A DNA stretch of 36,331 bases from Gammaproteobacteria bacterium (GTDB lineage: Bacteria > Pseudomonadota > Gammaproteobacteria > Arenicellales > Poriferihabitantaceae). The notes beneath the pieces were generated by a model that was given only the letters and a program-made list of their open reading frames with translations, was not told the DNA's origin and made no database searches. The stretch lies in contig JAJDVC010000153.1 of the NCBI GenBank assembly GCA_022826305.1, positions 1 through 36,331 of the forward strand, in the 5' to 3' direction. The stretch's first letter is position 1, and each line of letters opens with the position of its first letter. Of the stretch, positions 36,053 to 36,331 are shown piece by piece. The translations under genes were made by a program, and so were the position numbers.

Positions 36053-36331
36053 ATGCCACGCGGTCGCCCGAGTCAACCCACCCCTTCGCTGACGCTCGAC
36101 GAGCACGAGAAGAACCAGTTGTCCGGCATTGCCAGCTCCCGCACACTGCCCCATGGCGTCGTGCGGCGGGCGCGCATCGTCCTGGCCTGCGCCGAAGGTG
36201 AAACCCAGGCCGCCATCGCCAGACGCCTGGGCGTCAGCAACTTCACGGTCGGCAAATGGCGGCGCCGGTATCTCGAACAGGGCCTCGATGGTCTGCACGA
36301 CGAACAGCGCCCCGGACGCCCGCGCACCCAC
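36053..36331 (+). CDS. IS630-family transposase, N-terminal part (runs off window)
   Basis: ATG 36053 is preceded by AAGGAG at good spacing and opens 93 codons without a stop to the window end. The product begins MPRGRPSQPTPSLTLDEHEK and continues with RRARIVLACAEGETQAAIA, a helix-turn-helix RRLGVSNFTVGKWRRRYLEQ, and GLDGLHDEQRPGRPRTH. This is the typical N-terminal DNA-binding region of IS630/Tc1-mariner type transposases; the DDE domain lies outside. The reading frame is intact as far as seen. It lies directly next to the IS5 remnant, which suggests insertion into or beside older mobile DNA. Confidence 0.88.
   Translation, partial: MPRGRPSQPTPSLTLDEHEKNQLSGIASSRTLPHGVVRRARIVLACAEGETQAAIARRLGVSNFTVGKWRRRYLEQGLDGLHDEQRPGRPRTH

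Noticed and set aside
1-36331. CRISPR arrays, rRNA and complete tRNA genes
   Set aside because: No regularly spaced repeats and no rRNA or full cloverleaf were seen in reading the window; a dedicated search was not possible.

Overview
The window looks like chromosomal DNA of a GC-rich, Gram-negative gammaproteobacterium. This rests on gene content and order: a nearly complete dcw (division and cell wall) cluster running mraZ to ftsZ and then lpxC, a DUF721/DciA gene divergent from secA, argJ and mutT, a pilB-pilC-pilD-coaE block, and iscR followed by suf genes. LpxC implies lipid A and an outer membrane, and MurE carries the DNPR motif of meso-diaminopimelate ligases. No genus can be named from the sequence alone.

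Layout. 1-1810: a partial MttB-type (trimethylamine/betaine-like) methyltransferase gene on the minus strand, divergent from an IclR-family regulator, with overlapping inverted repeats between them. 2045-18816: the dcw cluster on the plus strand (mraZ, rsmH, ftsL, ftsI, murE, murF, mraY, murD, ftsW, murG, murC, murB, ftsQ, ftsA, ftsZ). It starts from a near-consensus promoter with MraZ boxes and most genes overlap or abut. The usual ddl gene between murB and ftsQ is absent. 18971-19882: lpxC. 19928-20329 (minus): a dciA-like gene head to head with secA (20337-23048). 23067-24723: argJ and mutT, closed by a hairpin. 24993-29427 (minus): coaE, pilD, pilC, pilB. 29428-29684: an intergenic region with a good IscR type 1 box. 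29685-34172: iscR, sufB, sufC, sufD, sufT, without sufS, sufE or sufU. 34198-35091 (minus): a YghU-like glutathione transferase. 35092-36331: gene-poor, rearranged DNA with a decayed IS5-family transposase fragment and the start of an IS630-family transposase that runs off the window.

How the parts work together. The dcw genes form one peptidoglycan-precursor and divisome unit: MurE, MurF, MurD, MurC and MurB build the UDP-MurNAc-pentapeptide, MraY and MurG make lipid I and II, FtsW and FtsI polymerise and crosslink septal wall, and FtsQ, FtsL, FtsA and FtsZ assemble the division machine. LpxC adds the committed step of lipid A synthesis. The pil block supplies the assembly ATPase, platform protein and prepilin peptidase of a type IV pilus, with no pilin gene in view. 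IscR, SufBCD and SufT are an Fe-S assembly module whose sulfur donor must be encoded elsewhere.

I did not find a clearly new multi-gene system. The most useful leads are the shared IscR box between pilB and iscR, the small upstream ORF overlapping the ftsZ start, the suf operon without a desulfurase next to an IS-scarred boundary, and the MttB/IclR pair with its operator-like dyads.
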